Source of the DNA: Bacilli bacterium
Lineage (GTDB): Bacteria; Bacillota_I; Bacilli_A; ML615J-28; CAG-313
DNA: 37,673 bases
Direction: 5' to 3'
Assembly: GCA_900752975.1 (NCBI GenBank)
Contig: CAADXH010000062.1
Span: 1 to 37,673, forward strand
Positions 18,262-25,833 of this stretch are shown here, piece by piece. The translations under genes were made by a program, and so were the position numbers. The notes beneath the pieces are model-generated. The model ran no database searches and was not told the origin of the DNA. It was given only the letters and a program-made list of their open reading frames with translations. Each line of letters begins with the position of its first letter. The first letter of the stretch is position 1.

Positions 18262-18289
18262 ATTATAGTTATTTTTATTATTTTGTCAA
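18262..18289 (-). promoter_or_regulatory. Strong SigA-type promoter of the pot operon
   Basis: The minus strand reads TTGACA (18289-18284), 16 bp, TATAAT (18267-18262), both boxes consensus. The remaining AT-rich sequence up to 18402 shows no further structure. Confidence 0.85.
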
Positions 18290-18402
18290 AATTAATACTT
18301 TATTTTAATAAAACACTATAAAATGTACATTATTTTTTACATAATTCTTATTAATTCAAGTTAAAATATTGATATTTTTTTAGGATGAATATCATTTAAA
18401 AC

Positions 18403-18430
18403 AAAAAATAGCCAAAAAAGGCTATTTTTT
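18403..18430 (-). terminator. Terminator of dinB
   Basis: AAAAAATAGCC (18403-18413) / GGCTATTTTTT (18420-18430) with a 6-nt loop. In the leftward transcript it ends in six U and contains the dinB stop codon (18424-18422) in its 5' arm. The symmetrical flanks mean it would also work rightward. Confidence 0.88.
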
Positions 18431-19696
18431 ATTTATTGATCTAATTTCCGAGCGTGCTTCATTTGCCCATCTTTTGTCATACTTGCCTGTGTTAATTTCC
18501 TTACTATCTTTATTATTTGCAAATCCTTTTTTGATGGTTCCGCCGCCAAAAGTATCATTTATACTTTTGAGCAACTTATTTACATTATACGCTTTCTCCT
18601 CTTCATCTAATTGATCAAAAAGTGTTAATTGTTTTAATTCTTCTTTATTTTCACTAAACCGACTTGCAGCAACACCAAATAACCGAACAGGAACATTTGA
18701 TTCGTACAAATCTTCAAATAAATCAAGCATGTAATGATATATTTTATTGTTATCATTAGTAGGCTCATCATATGTCTTACTTTTAGATGTTTGTCTAAAA
18801 TTGAAATACTTAATTTGTAATGTAAACGTACTTGCCTTTAATCCTGCCTTTTCTAGTCTTGATGCTATTACGTTTGTTAATATTTTAATCATCATATGCA
18901 TTTTTGATATATCATATTCATCATAATCTAACGTTTGAGAAGTGCTTATTGAACTAACATCAGTAAATCTACTAACATCAACATCAGTGCTTCCTTCACC
19001 ATTTGCATGAGCATATAGTCCCTCAGCATTGGCGCGACCTATGACATCACACAAAAGCTTAAAATCCTTATAATTGGCAAGATCACCAATAGTTTTAATT
19101 CCTAAAGCTTTAAAACTATCTAAACTTTTTTTACCAACCCCAAACATGTCAGAAATTGGAAGTGGCCATAGAAGTTTATCAATTTCTCTTTTTCTCAATA
19201 TGGTTATTCCTAATGGTTTTTTCATGTCTGAGGCCATTTTAGCAAGAAATTTGTTGGGAGCAATTCCAATACTACATGGCAAATTAAATAGTTCTAATAA
19301 ATCATTTTGAATATTATGAGCAAGATCAACAATTAAAGATGGTGAACAAACATCTGTCACGTCCAAATAGGCCTCATCAATACTACCTGGTTCAACAAGT
19401 GGCGTAATTGACAAAAAATAATTGAAAAAATTTCTTGATAATTCGCTATATAGTTCCATATGTGGTTCTATTAAAATCAAATTTGGACATCTGCGCATTG
19501 CCTCTGGAATTGGCATCGCTGCACGAATTCCAAATGGTCTTGCTTCATAACTTGCAGCAAGAATCATCCCTTTTCGGTCATTACCACTATGTCCAACGGC
19601 AACCGGCAATCCTTTTAATTCTGGTCTTTTAGCTATTTCACAACTAACAAAAAAACAATTCATGTCAATATGAAAGATAATTCTATTTTTTTTAAT
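18422..19696 (-). CDS. dinB: DNA polymerase IV (DinB, Y family), apparent AUU start
   Basis: Error-prone translesion polymerase. The catalytic acids D107 and E108 lie in SIDEAYLD, and the body matches DinB (PVAVGHSGNDRKGMILAASYEAR, IGIAPNKFLAKMASDMKKP, the little finger region near 260-350). The first in-frame ATG (19663) falls after FHID, so starting there would delete the metal-binding D11. The reading frame stays open upstream to 19738 with no ATG, GTG or TTG. An ATT at 19696 has an AAGGGTGGTG ribosome site 5 nt before it and yields KKNRIIFHID. That gives 425 aa with normal family N-terminal spacing. A TTGAGT-N16-TATAAA promoter lies at 19715-19742. Confidence 0.85.
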   Translation of the reverse strand: MKKNRIIFHIDMNCFFVSCEIAKRPELKGLPVAVGHSGNDRKGMILAASYEARPFGIRAAMPIPEAMRRCPNLILIEPHMELYSELSRNFFNYFLSITPLVEPGSIDEAYLDVTDVCSPSLIVDLAHNIQNDLLELFNLPCSIGIAPNKFLAKMASDMKKPLGITILRKREIDKLLWPLPISDMFGVGKKSLDSFKALGIKTIGDLANYKDFKLLCDVIGRANAEGLYAHANGEGSTDVDVSRFTDVSSISTSQTLDYDEYDISKMHMMIKILTNVIASRLEKAGLKASTFTLQIKYFNFRQTSKSKTYDEPTNDNNKIYHYMLDLFEDLYESNVPVRLFGVAASRFSENKEELKQLTLFDQLDEEEKAYNVNKLLKSINDTFGGGTIKKGFANNKDSKEINTGKYDKRWANEARSEIRSINKK

Positions 19697-19725
19697 GCTA
19701 ACACCACCCTTTTTTTTATAAAATA

Positions 19726-19734
19726 TGGTATAAT
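19726..19734 (+). promoter_or_regulatory. Extended -10 promoter of the 71-aa protein gene
   Basis: TGGTATAAT at 19726-19734 is a consensus extended -10 (TGn-TATAAT). No good -35 is visible 17 bp upstream, which is acceptable for this class. It overlaps the divergent dinB promoter. Confidence 0.65.
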
Positions 19735-19771
19735 ATACTCAAAATAATATATTAACTAAGAGGAGACACTT

Positions 19772-19987
19772 ATGAGTAATAAAAAGAATAATAAAAAACA
19801 TGAAACTCAAAAAAAGCAAAAAACAATTGTTGTCAACAAAACAGCAGATGGAAAGGATGAAGTAATAATTACTAAAGCCCCTTCTAAAACTGTCTTTGGC
19901 AGAATTATTATCGCAATACTTGCTTTTGCGATGATAGTAGGCGTTGTTGCAAGTTTAGTTATCGTACTAGTACAAGCAACAAAATAA
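19772..19987 (+). CDS. Small single-pass membrane protein, lysine-rich N terminus
   Basis: The 71-aa protein has a highly basic cytoplasmic N terminus (about 1-20, Lys/Asn/Gln-rich) and a middle segment with VNKTADGKDEVIITKAP. One membrane helix covers about 44-68. It resembles short DUF4044-like membrane proteins of Firmicutes, but I cannot assign a family with confidence. The gene is well supported: an extended -10 promoter, an AGGAG site 6 nt before ATG, and a terminator just after the stop. It is monocistronic, and is rightward among leftward genes. Function is unknown. Confidence 0.8.
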   Translation: MSNKKNNKKHETQKKQKTIVVNKTADGKDEVIITKAPSKTVFGRIIIAILAFAMIVGVVASLVIVLVQATK

Positions 19988-20009
19988 ATTACAATACTAT
20001 AATTTAAAC

Positions 20010-20035
20010 AAGGTACATCAATGATGTACCTTTTT
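20010..20035. terminator. Bidirectional terminator between the 71-aa gene and spo0A
   Basis: AAGGTACAT (20010-20018) / ATGTACCTT (20024-20032) with a 5-nt loop and a following T run. It reaches the spo0A stop codon at 20034-20036 and serves both converging genes. Confidence 0.82.
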
Positions 20036-20819
20036 AAGCTATATAACGCATCTTCTTTTGCTTACGATGTTCAAGTCTTAAACGATCTGATATCATTGCA
20101 ATAAATTCAGAATTAGTTGGCTTAGATTTGTTGTAACTAATTGTATAACTAAATATATCACTAATTGCATCTACATTACCACGGACCCATGCAATCTCAA
20201 TAGCATGTCGAATTGCCCTTTCAACTCTTGAAGATGTGGTACAAAAGTGATGAGCAATTTCAGGATACAAAACCTTCGTTATTGAACCTAAAATTTCGAC
20301 ATTCTTATACACCATACAAATAGCATCTCGTAAATATAAATATCCCTTTATATGTGCTGGCACGCCAACCTCGTGCAAAATATCCGTTATTTCACTATCC
20401 AAGTCGGGATCATAATCATCCTGATTAACCTTGTTATTTTCTGTAAACATACCTAACATTAATTGATGTAAATTTTCAAAATTAATTGGTTTCATTACCA
20501 TGTAATCTATTCCTAAACTATTCAATTTAGCATTTATGAATCCACTTACAAATTGGGTAATAACTATAATTCTTTTAGGAGTTTTCAAGTCATCTGCTTG
20601 TTCTCTTAAATCTTCTAAAAACTTAACGCCATCAAAATTAGGAATAAATAAGTCTAATAATAATACATCAACATCTGTAACTTTTAGTACATTAAATAAA
20701 TTTTCTGCTGTTGAACATGTCCCCACAATGTTTACATCAGCCACTCCTTTAAAATAATTTGTTAAACTTGTTTCTTTGTCATTCATAGTCTCAGCTATGA
20801 GTATTTTAAATTTATGCAT
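20034..20819 (-). CDS. spo0A: Sporulation master response regulator Spo0A
   Basis: A response regulator that, when phosphorylated, commits the cell to sporulation by binding 0A boxes. The protein is 261 aa (B. subtilis 267). The receiver domain (1-120) keeps the phosphorylated D56 (LLLDLFIP), T88 and K110. The usual acidic pair at 10-11 (DD) is E10-T11 here. A linker follows, and then the highly conserved DNA-binding domain (about 140-258): GVPAHIKGYLYLRDAICMVY, ILGSITKVLYPEIA, TTSSRVERAIRHAIEIAW, KPTNSEFIAMISDRLRLEH. The ribosome site AAGGGGG precedes ATG 20819. Gene order spoIVB-spo0A is classic for spore formers. It has its own promoter and tandem 0A boxes. Confidence 0.96.
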   Translation of the reverse strand: MHKFKILIAETMNDKETSLTNYFKGVADVNIVGTCSTAENLFNVLKVTDVDVLLLDLFIPNFDGVKFLEDLREQADDLKTPKRIIVITQFVSGFINAKLNSLGIDYMVMKPINFENLHQLMLGMFTENNKVNQDDYDPDLDSEITDILHEVGVPAHIKGYLYLRDAICMVYKNVEILGSITKVLYPEIAHHFCTTSSRVERAIRHAIEIAWVRGNVDAISDIFSYTISYNKSKPTNSEFIAMISDRLRLEHRKQKKMRYIA

Positions 20820-20843
20820 ATTGCAAATCCCCCTTACCTAAAT

Positions 20844-20872
20844 ATTTTACCAAATTTTACCTTTTGATGCAA
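20844..20872 (-). promoter_or_regulatory. Proximal promoter of spo0A
   Basis: The minus strand reads TTGCAT (20872-20867), 17 bp, TAAAAT (20849-20844), giving a leader of about 18 nt before ATG 20819. TTGCGA-N18-TAAAAT a few bases upstream is an alternative. I do not see a convincing SigH promoter. Confidence 0.5.
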
Positions 20873-20961
20873 TATATTCGCAAAAAAAAGATAAAATAAA
20901 TGATTTTTAGGACGTTAAAACAAGGAATTTTATGAATTTCCACCTAAATTTAAGAATAATT

Positions 20962-20978
20962 TGTCGAATGATGTCGAA
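20962..20978 (+). promoter_or_regulatory. Tandem 0A boxes (Spo0A-binding sites)
   Basis: Two exact copies of the 0A-box core TGTCGAA, at 20962-20968 and 20972-20978, are spaced 10 bp apart (one helical turn, same face). They lie in the spoIVB-spo0A intergenic region, about 140-160 bp upstream of the spo0A start, just after the spoIVB stop. They most likely mediate autoregulation of spo0A. Confidence 0.8.
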
Positions 20979-20989
20979 AGATAATACTT

Positions 20990-22006
20990 TTAGACTAAAG
21001 CGTCTTTTAGCATCCATTCAATATGCATACCATACCCATTTTTAGGGTTGTCTAAACAAACATGAGATACAGCACCAACTAGTTTGTCATCTTGAATAAT
21101 TGGGCTTCCACTCATTCCTTGTACAATTCCACCACTTACATTTAATAATCTTCCATCAGTTATCTCAATTTTCAACCCTTTAACATCAATTGAATGCTGA
21201 AGTGCAATACTTGTTATTTTAATGTCAAATGCTTCTATTTTATTACCTTCGATAACTGTTAAAATCTTTGCTTTTCCAATTTTCACATCTTCTTGTTTCG
21301 CAGTTTCTATTTTCTTATTATCAAACATTCCTATATTGCTTATTTTTCCATAAACTCCAGTAGTTTTATTCGCATAAATTGAACCCAAAACAACATTGCT
21401 TATTGAAGCCCTTTTTTCTCCTGCTTCACCTGGTAATGATTTTTTAATACTTTCAACACTAGAAGTAGTGATGTTACCATTTTGCGCACCAATTACTACG
21501 CTATTTTCGTAAATTCCATGTCCTAATGATGCAAATATATTAGTTTCATCATCAATAAAGGTTAATGTACCAATTCCAATCATTCTATCTTTAATGTAGA
21601 GACCTAATGATTTCGACATGTTTTTGGTTTTTACTATGTCTATTGTGGTACTAAATATTTTACCATTTCTTTCTACCTTTAAAGTAGCCATTTCGTTATG
21701 ATCATTTCTAAGCATTTCTAAAATATCATTATTAGTACTTACATGATGGCCATTATACTCCAGTATTTTATCTCCTTCTTTAATATTACTATTTTTCCAT
21801 GGTGACACTTTTTTATTATTCACTTCAACTTGATATTTACCGGCAATAAAAACGCCAGTATCCAGCTTAAGTCCTATGGTATTTCCACCTAAAATAACTT
21901 TTTTTGAACTATTATTGGCATAACTAATGTTTTTATTACTTATAAATATTGTTAATAATAGAATGAATAATAAAAAGTATTTTGTAATCTTAATATTTTT
22001 TTTCAT
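20990..22006 (-). CDS. spoIVB: Stage IV sporulation serine protease SpoIVB (S55)
   Basis: SpoIVB is secreted from the forespore and cleaves SpoIVFA, which activates pro-SigK processing in the mother cell. The protein is 338 aa, shorter than the 426 aa of B. subtilis. It has an N-terminal membrane/signal segment (about 8-25), a PDZ domain (about 65-125, IKEGDKILEYNGHHVS) and an S55 protease domain. The triad reads H163 (SLGHGIYE), D284 (EITDGRLL) and S299 (GMSGSP). AAAGGAGG precedes ATG. It is separated from recN by a terminator, so it is transcribed on its own. A weak TATAAT lies close upstream; a forespore promoter was not identifiable. Confidence 0.95.
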   Translation of the reverse strand: MKKNIKITKYFLLFILLLTIFISNKNISYANNSSKKVILGGNTIGLKLDTGVFIAGKYQVEVNNKKVSPWKNSNIKEGDKILEYNGHHVSTNNDILEMLRNDHNEMATLKVERNGKIFSTTIDIVKTKNMSKSLGLYIKDRMIGIGTLTFIDDETNIFASLGHGIYENSVVIGAQNGNITTSSVESIKKSLPGEAGEKRASISNVVLGSIYANKTTGVYGKISNIGMFDNKKIETAKQEDVKIGKAKILTVIEGNKIEAFDIKITSIALQHSIDVKGLKIEITDGRLLNVSGGIVQGMSGSPIIQDDKLVGAVSHVCLDNPKNGYGMHIEWMLKDALV

Positions 22007-22041
22007 AATTTCCTCCTTTCATTATATTATTTCCTTATATG

Positions 22042-22089
22042 ATAAAATAAAAAGTGTAGATAAATGTAATTTTATCTACCACTTTTTTT
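22042..22089 (-). terminator. Terminator after recN
   Basis: The leftward transcript forms AAAGTGGTAGATAAA / TTTATCTACACTTT with one bulged base and a 6-nt loop, followed by TTTTTATTTTAT. It begins 2 bp after the recN stop and isolates spoIVB. Confidence 0.85.
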
Positions 22090-22091
22090 AT

Positions 22092-23774
22092 TTATTTATT
22101 ATTATTTTCTAGCATTAATTCTGCTAATTCTTTACTTTTTGCTGTGACATCATTCGGAGATATCATCTCTGCAAGTTCTAAAATACGATCATTGCCTTGT
22201 AATTCTTTAACACGTGTTGAAGTGTTTGTTTCAGTATATTCTTTGTAGATTTTATACTGATGATCAGCAAGACAAGCAACGATTGGTAAGTGTGTAATTG
22301 CTAGTACTTGAACATCACTGCTTATTTCTTTTAATTTTTCACCAACTTTACCAGCCACATTACCACTCACACCACTATCAATTTCGTCAAAAATAACTGT
22401 TGACAATTTTAATTTCTTTAATACATGAACTTTGAGTGCTAACATTATACGAGACATTTCGCCACCTGAGGCAACTTTGGAAAGCGGTTTTAACTGTTCA
22501 CCAACGTTGAAAGAAATCAAAATGTCTACACTATCACAACCATTAGGCTTAAAAGCCTGAGTATTAAGCATATCAGTAAGCTCATAGTCGTTAAAAATTA
22601 TTTTAAACTGAACTTTGCTAAGCATTAAATCATGTAATGTTGAAAGCACACTTTTTTCTAACAATTTGGTTGCTGTTTTGCGTTCATTCGTAATTTCCTC
22701 AGCTTTAGACTTTAATTCATAAAAAGTTTTTTGCAATTCACTTTTTGCTGAGGCAATTTTATCATCAATTTGTTCAAATCTTTCTATTTTTTCTTTTAAT
22801 TCTAGTTTAAAGTTTATCAATTCCTTAATTGAACGATTATATTTGTTCTTTAAGGTGTTTAAATAGCTAAGACGCTCATTAATCTCATTTAATCTAGATT
22901 CATCATAATCCAAATTAACTAATTTATTGCTTAATCTACTATCAAAATCTTCTAACTCATAGTAGTAATCATTTAATTTTTCATAATCTTTGTCAAATTC
23001 CGGTTGATACTTTCGTAGCTTATCAACGTAGTTAATAATTTCATAAAGATGTTCTAAAATATTATTTTCATTAAATTCCTGTTTTATGCCTGACATATTA
23101 TTGTAAATATGTTCAAAATTATTCAAGTAACTAAGTTCCGCTTCAAGATTATTAACTTCATTAATTGATAAGTTAGCTTTTTCTAGTTCATTATACTGAT
23201 ATTCCCAAAATTCCAAATTCGAATTATCACTTCTTGAAAGTTCTAAGATTGATTGATAATTTTTATATAACATTAAATAATTTTTTCGTATTATAGCATA
23301 TTCTGATAATAAACTTTCAACTTTTTCATTATCAATAAACGATAAATAATTATGTTGATCAAACAATTTATGCGTTTCATCCTGAGTGTGAATGTCACCA
23401 AGAGTTGACGCAAGTAATTCCAATTGAGTTAAAGTAATGATTTCACCATTAACTCTAATTAGATTTTTACCAGTTGATGATATTTCACGTTTAATAACAA
23501 CCATATCATCATCTAATATTTCAATTTGTAGTTTGTCAAGAATTTGTTTAGTATATTCACTAACATTTTCAAAAATTCCTTCGACTGTTGCCTTTGTTTC
23601 ACCTGTTCTTATCATCATGGTTGATGAACGATCACCAAATAGCAATCCAATAGCATCAATGATCAAGGATTTACCGGCTCCAGTTTCACCTGTTAAAGTT
23701 GTAAATCCATCACTAAAGTTCACAGTTAAATTATCAATAATTGCAAAGTTTTGTACCTTTAATTGAGAAAGCAT
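22092..23774 (-). CDS. recN: DNA repair ATPase RecN (SMC-like)
   Basis: RecN is recruited to double-strand breaks and helps hold and pair broken DNA. The protein is 560 aa. Walker A GETGAGKS is at residues 29-36, near an N-terminal FAIIDNLTVNF strand. Long heptad-rich coiled coils run from about 150 to 380. The C-terminal half has the ABC signature ASGGEMSRIMLALKVH, Walker B TVIFDEIDSGVSG and the AITHLPIVA switch. It starts 1 bp after the dxs stop, so it is co-transcribed. In many Firmicutes argR and tlyA lie between dxs and recN; both are missing here. Confidence 0.95.
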   Translation of the reverse strand: MLSQLKVQNFAIIDNLTVNFSDGFTTLTGETGAGKSLIIDAIGLLFGDRSSTMMIRTGETKATVEGIFENVSEYTKQILDKLQIEILDDDMVVIKREISSTGKNLIRVNGEIITLTQLELLASTLGDIHTQDETHKLFDQHNYLSFIDNEKVESLLSEYAIIRKNYLMLYKNYQSILELSRSDNSNLEFWEYQYNELEKANLSINEVNNLEAELSYLNNFEHIYNNMSGIKQEFNENNILEHLYEIINYVDKLRKYQPEFDKDYEKLNDYYYELEDFDSRLSNKLVNLDYDESRLNEINERLSYLNTLKNKYNRSIKELINFKLELKEKIERFEQIDDKIASAKSELQKTFYELKSKAEEITNERKTATKLLEKSVLSTLHDLMLSKVQFKIIFNDYELTDMLNTQAFKPNGCDSVDILISFNVGEQLKPLSKVASGGEMSRIMLALKVHVLKKLKLSTVIFDEIDSGVSGNVAGKVGEKLKEISSDVQVLAITHLPIVACLADHQYKIYKEYTETNTSTRVKELQGNDRILELAEMISPNDVTAKSKELAELMLENNNK

Positions 23775-23775
23775 C

Positions 23776-25575
23776 TTAATCCTCCTCTACTTTTTCTATA
23801 TATTTTTCCATATTCATATCGTATTTGTCAAGTAATTGACTAGTTTTACCAACTACTAAATATTCATCTGGTAAGGTTTTTACTTTTATATTAAACATCG
23901 TGATTTGTTTATTTTGATATAACGTATTAGCATAATCTATAACTTGTTTTCCTAAAGAATTATTCGCAACAACTTCTTCATAAAAATAAAGTTGCACATT
24001 ATTTTTCAATAGATTAGTCAATAGTTCTTTATCATATGGTTTAATCCATAAAGCATTAATTAATCCAATCTTTTTATTTGTAAGTATTTTTAAGAACTTA
24101 TCCAAATTTGGTCCATATGTAATAATGTATTTATTATTTTCGCTTTCTTTGACAATTTCCCATTTACTTTCCTTAATTATATTAGAAAATGATTTTGAAA
24201 TAGCTTCTTTTGGATATCTAATTACGTATGGTGATGGATTAGTTAAAGCATATTCAAGCATTTTTACAGCTTGTTCGCAGTTATACGGAGCCAAAATCTT
24301 TAAATTGGGAATAGTACTTAAGTAAGCTATGTCATAAATGCCTTGATGAGTTGGGCCATCTCCATCGACAATTCCTGCACGATCGACGCATATAATGCCG
24401 TGACTATTATTTCTCGCAAAATCATGAATTAATTCATCATATGCACGTTGCAAAAAAGTTGAATATACAAACATAATCGGAATCACATTAGCCGCAGACA
24501 TAGCTGTTGCCATAATCACAGCACTTTCTTCTGCAATTCCTACATCAATAAAGTCACTAGGATTAGTATTTTGAAATAACTCCAAGCCACTACCATATGA
24601 CATTCCTGGTGTAATTACTTTTACGCGATGTGGGTACATCAGACAATATTTACTTAAATATGATGACAAACATTCACCAAAAATTAATGATTCATCCTTC
24701 TTAACTTGTGGCATCCCACTATCAATATCAAACGGTGGTATGCTATGCCAAACTCCTGTTTTATCTTCTTCCGCAAACTTATAGCCTTTTCCTTTTTTGG
24801 TTTTGACATGTATAACTACAGAATTAGGTGATTTCTTAGCATATTCTAAATATTCTATAAGATCCTTCAAATTATGTCCATCCATTACACCTAAATATTT
24901 TATCCCTAAGCCCGATAAAAAATTATTCTTATAAGCCAATGATTTCATTAACATTTTTACCGATTTTGGAGTTATTTTTCTTAATAATTTAAAATGGCCA
25001 CGAACTCTAATCTTGTTAAATGTTCTAGCAATGCCACCAACATTCTTCGATATTCCCATTTCGTTATCATTAAGTATTATGATCATTTTTTGATTTGGCT
25101 TGGAGCCTAAATAATTAATGGCCTCCATTGCAAGTCCATTAACGACTGAAGCATCACCAATTACCACAACAGCATTGTCAAATATAGTTGGGTTATTTTC
25201 CTTTACGGCTAAGTAACCTAATGCCGCTGAAATACTTGTTGAACTATGTCCAGCTTCAAAAATATCATGTTCACTCTCATTTCTAGAAGTAAAACCACTA
25301 ATTCCACCAAACTGACGTAGTTTATCAAAATCATCTGCACGTCCAGTTAAAAGCTTATGTACATAGGATTGATGTGAAACATCATAAAATATTAAATCTT
25401 TAGGACTATTAAAAACATAATGGAGAGCAATTGTAAGTTCTACTACCCCCAAATTAGAGGCTAAGTGCCCACCAGTTTTACTTATGGTTTCAATTAAAGT
25501 TTTGCGGATAGAACTAGCAAGTTCTTCTAGTTCTCTTATATTCATTTTTTTTAAACTCTCAATTGAATATGTCAC
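23776..25575 (-). CDS. dxs: 1-deoxy-D-xylulose-5-phosphate synthase (divergent)
   Basis: A thiamine-diphosphate enzyme that joins pyruvate and glyceraldehyde-3-phosphate, the entry of the MEP isoprenoid pathway. The protein is 599 aa. Readable blocks are GGHLASNLGVVELTIALHYVF, SHQSYVHKLLTGR, the ThDP motif GDASVVNGLAMEAIN...NDNEMGIS, and the catalytic-glutamate block, which reads IAEESAV rather than the usual AEQHAV. GDGPTHQGIYDIAYL and the transketolase C domain follow. The start is GTG 25575 with GAGGTGAT upstream. The spacer to xseB (54 bp) is AT-rich with only a weak promoter. ispA, usual next to dxs in this cluster, is absent. Confidence 0.92.
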   Translation of the reverse strand: MTYSIESLKKMNIRELEELASSIRKTLIETISKTGGHLASNLGVVELTIALHYVFNSPKDLIFYDVSHQSYVHKLLTGRADDFDKLRQFGGISGFTSRNESEHDIFEAGHSSTSISAALGYLAVKENNPTIFDNAVVVIGDASVVNGLAMEAINYLGSKPNQKMIIILNDNEMGISKNVGGIARTFNKIRVRGHFKLLRKITPKSVKMLMKSLAYKNNFLSGLGIKYLGVMDGHNLKDLIEYLEYAKKSPNSVVIHVKTKKGKGYKFAEEDKTGVWHSIPPFDIDSGMPQVKKDESLIFGECLSSYLSKYCLMYPHRVKVITPGMSYGSGLELFQNTNPSDFIDVGIAEESAVIMATAMSAANVIPIMFVYSTFLQRAYDELIHDFARNNSHGIICVDRAGIVDGDGPTHQGIYDIAYLSTIPNLKILAPYNCEQAVKMLEYALTNPSPYVIRYPKEAISKSFSNIIKESKWEIVKESENNKYIITYGPNLDKFLKILTNKKIGLINALWIKPYDKELLTNLLKNNVQLYFYEEVVANNSLGKQVIDYANTLYQNKQITMFNIKVKTLPDEYLVVGKTSQLLDKYDMNMEKYIEKVEED

Positions 25576-25629
25576 GCTATCACCTCATATTAATTATACG
25601 ATCAATACTATATTTTTATATTATAATCG

Positions 25630-25833
25630 TTAAAATTTTTCTACATTTCCGTCTACTGATTTAGTAACAACTACATTTTTGGCTTCTTCAAGTCTTTTTT
25701 TACATTCTAAGCTAAGAGTCATTCCTTTTTTATATGAATCTACTGATTCTTCTAAGGATAATTTTCCGCTTTCTAAACTATTTACAACATCTTGTAATTC
25801 CTTTAATAATTCTTCAAATGTTTTATTTTCCAT
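25630..25833 (-). CDS. xseB: Exodeoxyribonuclease VII small subunit
   Basis: XseB oligomerises on XseA to form the exonuclease VII holoenzyme that degrades single-stranded DNA. The protein is 67 aa and shows the family pattern TFEELLKELQDVVNSLESGKLSLEESVDSYKKGM followed by a helical CKKRLEEA segment. I chose ATG 25833, which has GGAGG 8 nt upstream. The in-frame ATG at 25848 lies over that ribosome site. It overlaps the xseA end by 11 bp. Confidence 0.94.
   Translation of the reverse strand: MENKTFEELLKELQDVVNSLESGKLSLEESVDSYKKGMTLSLECKKRLEEAKNVVVTKSVDGNVEKF

Noticed and set aside
22007..22047. Forespore (SigG/SigF) promoter for spoIVB
   Set aside because: CATATAA and TATAAT are present, but no matching -35 at the right distance; support is too weak to list.
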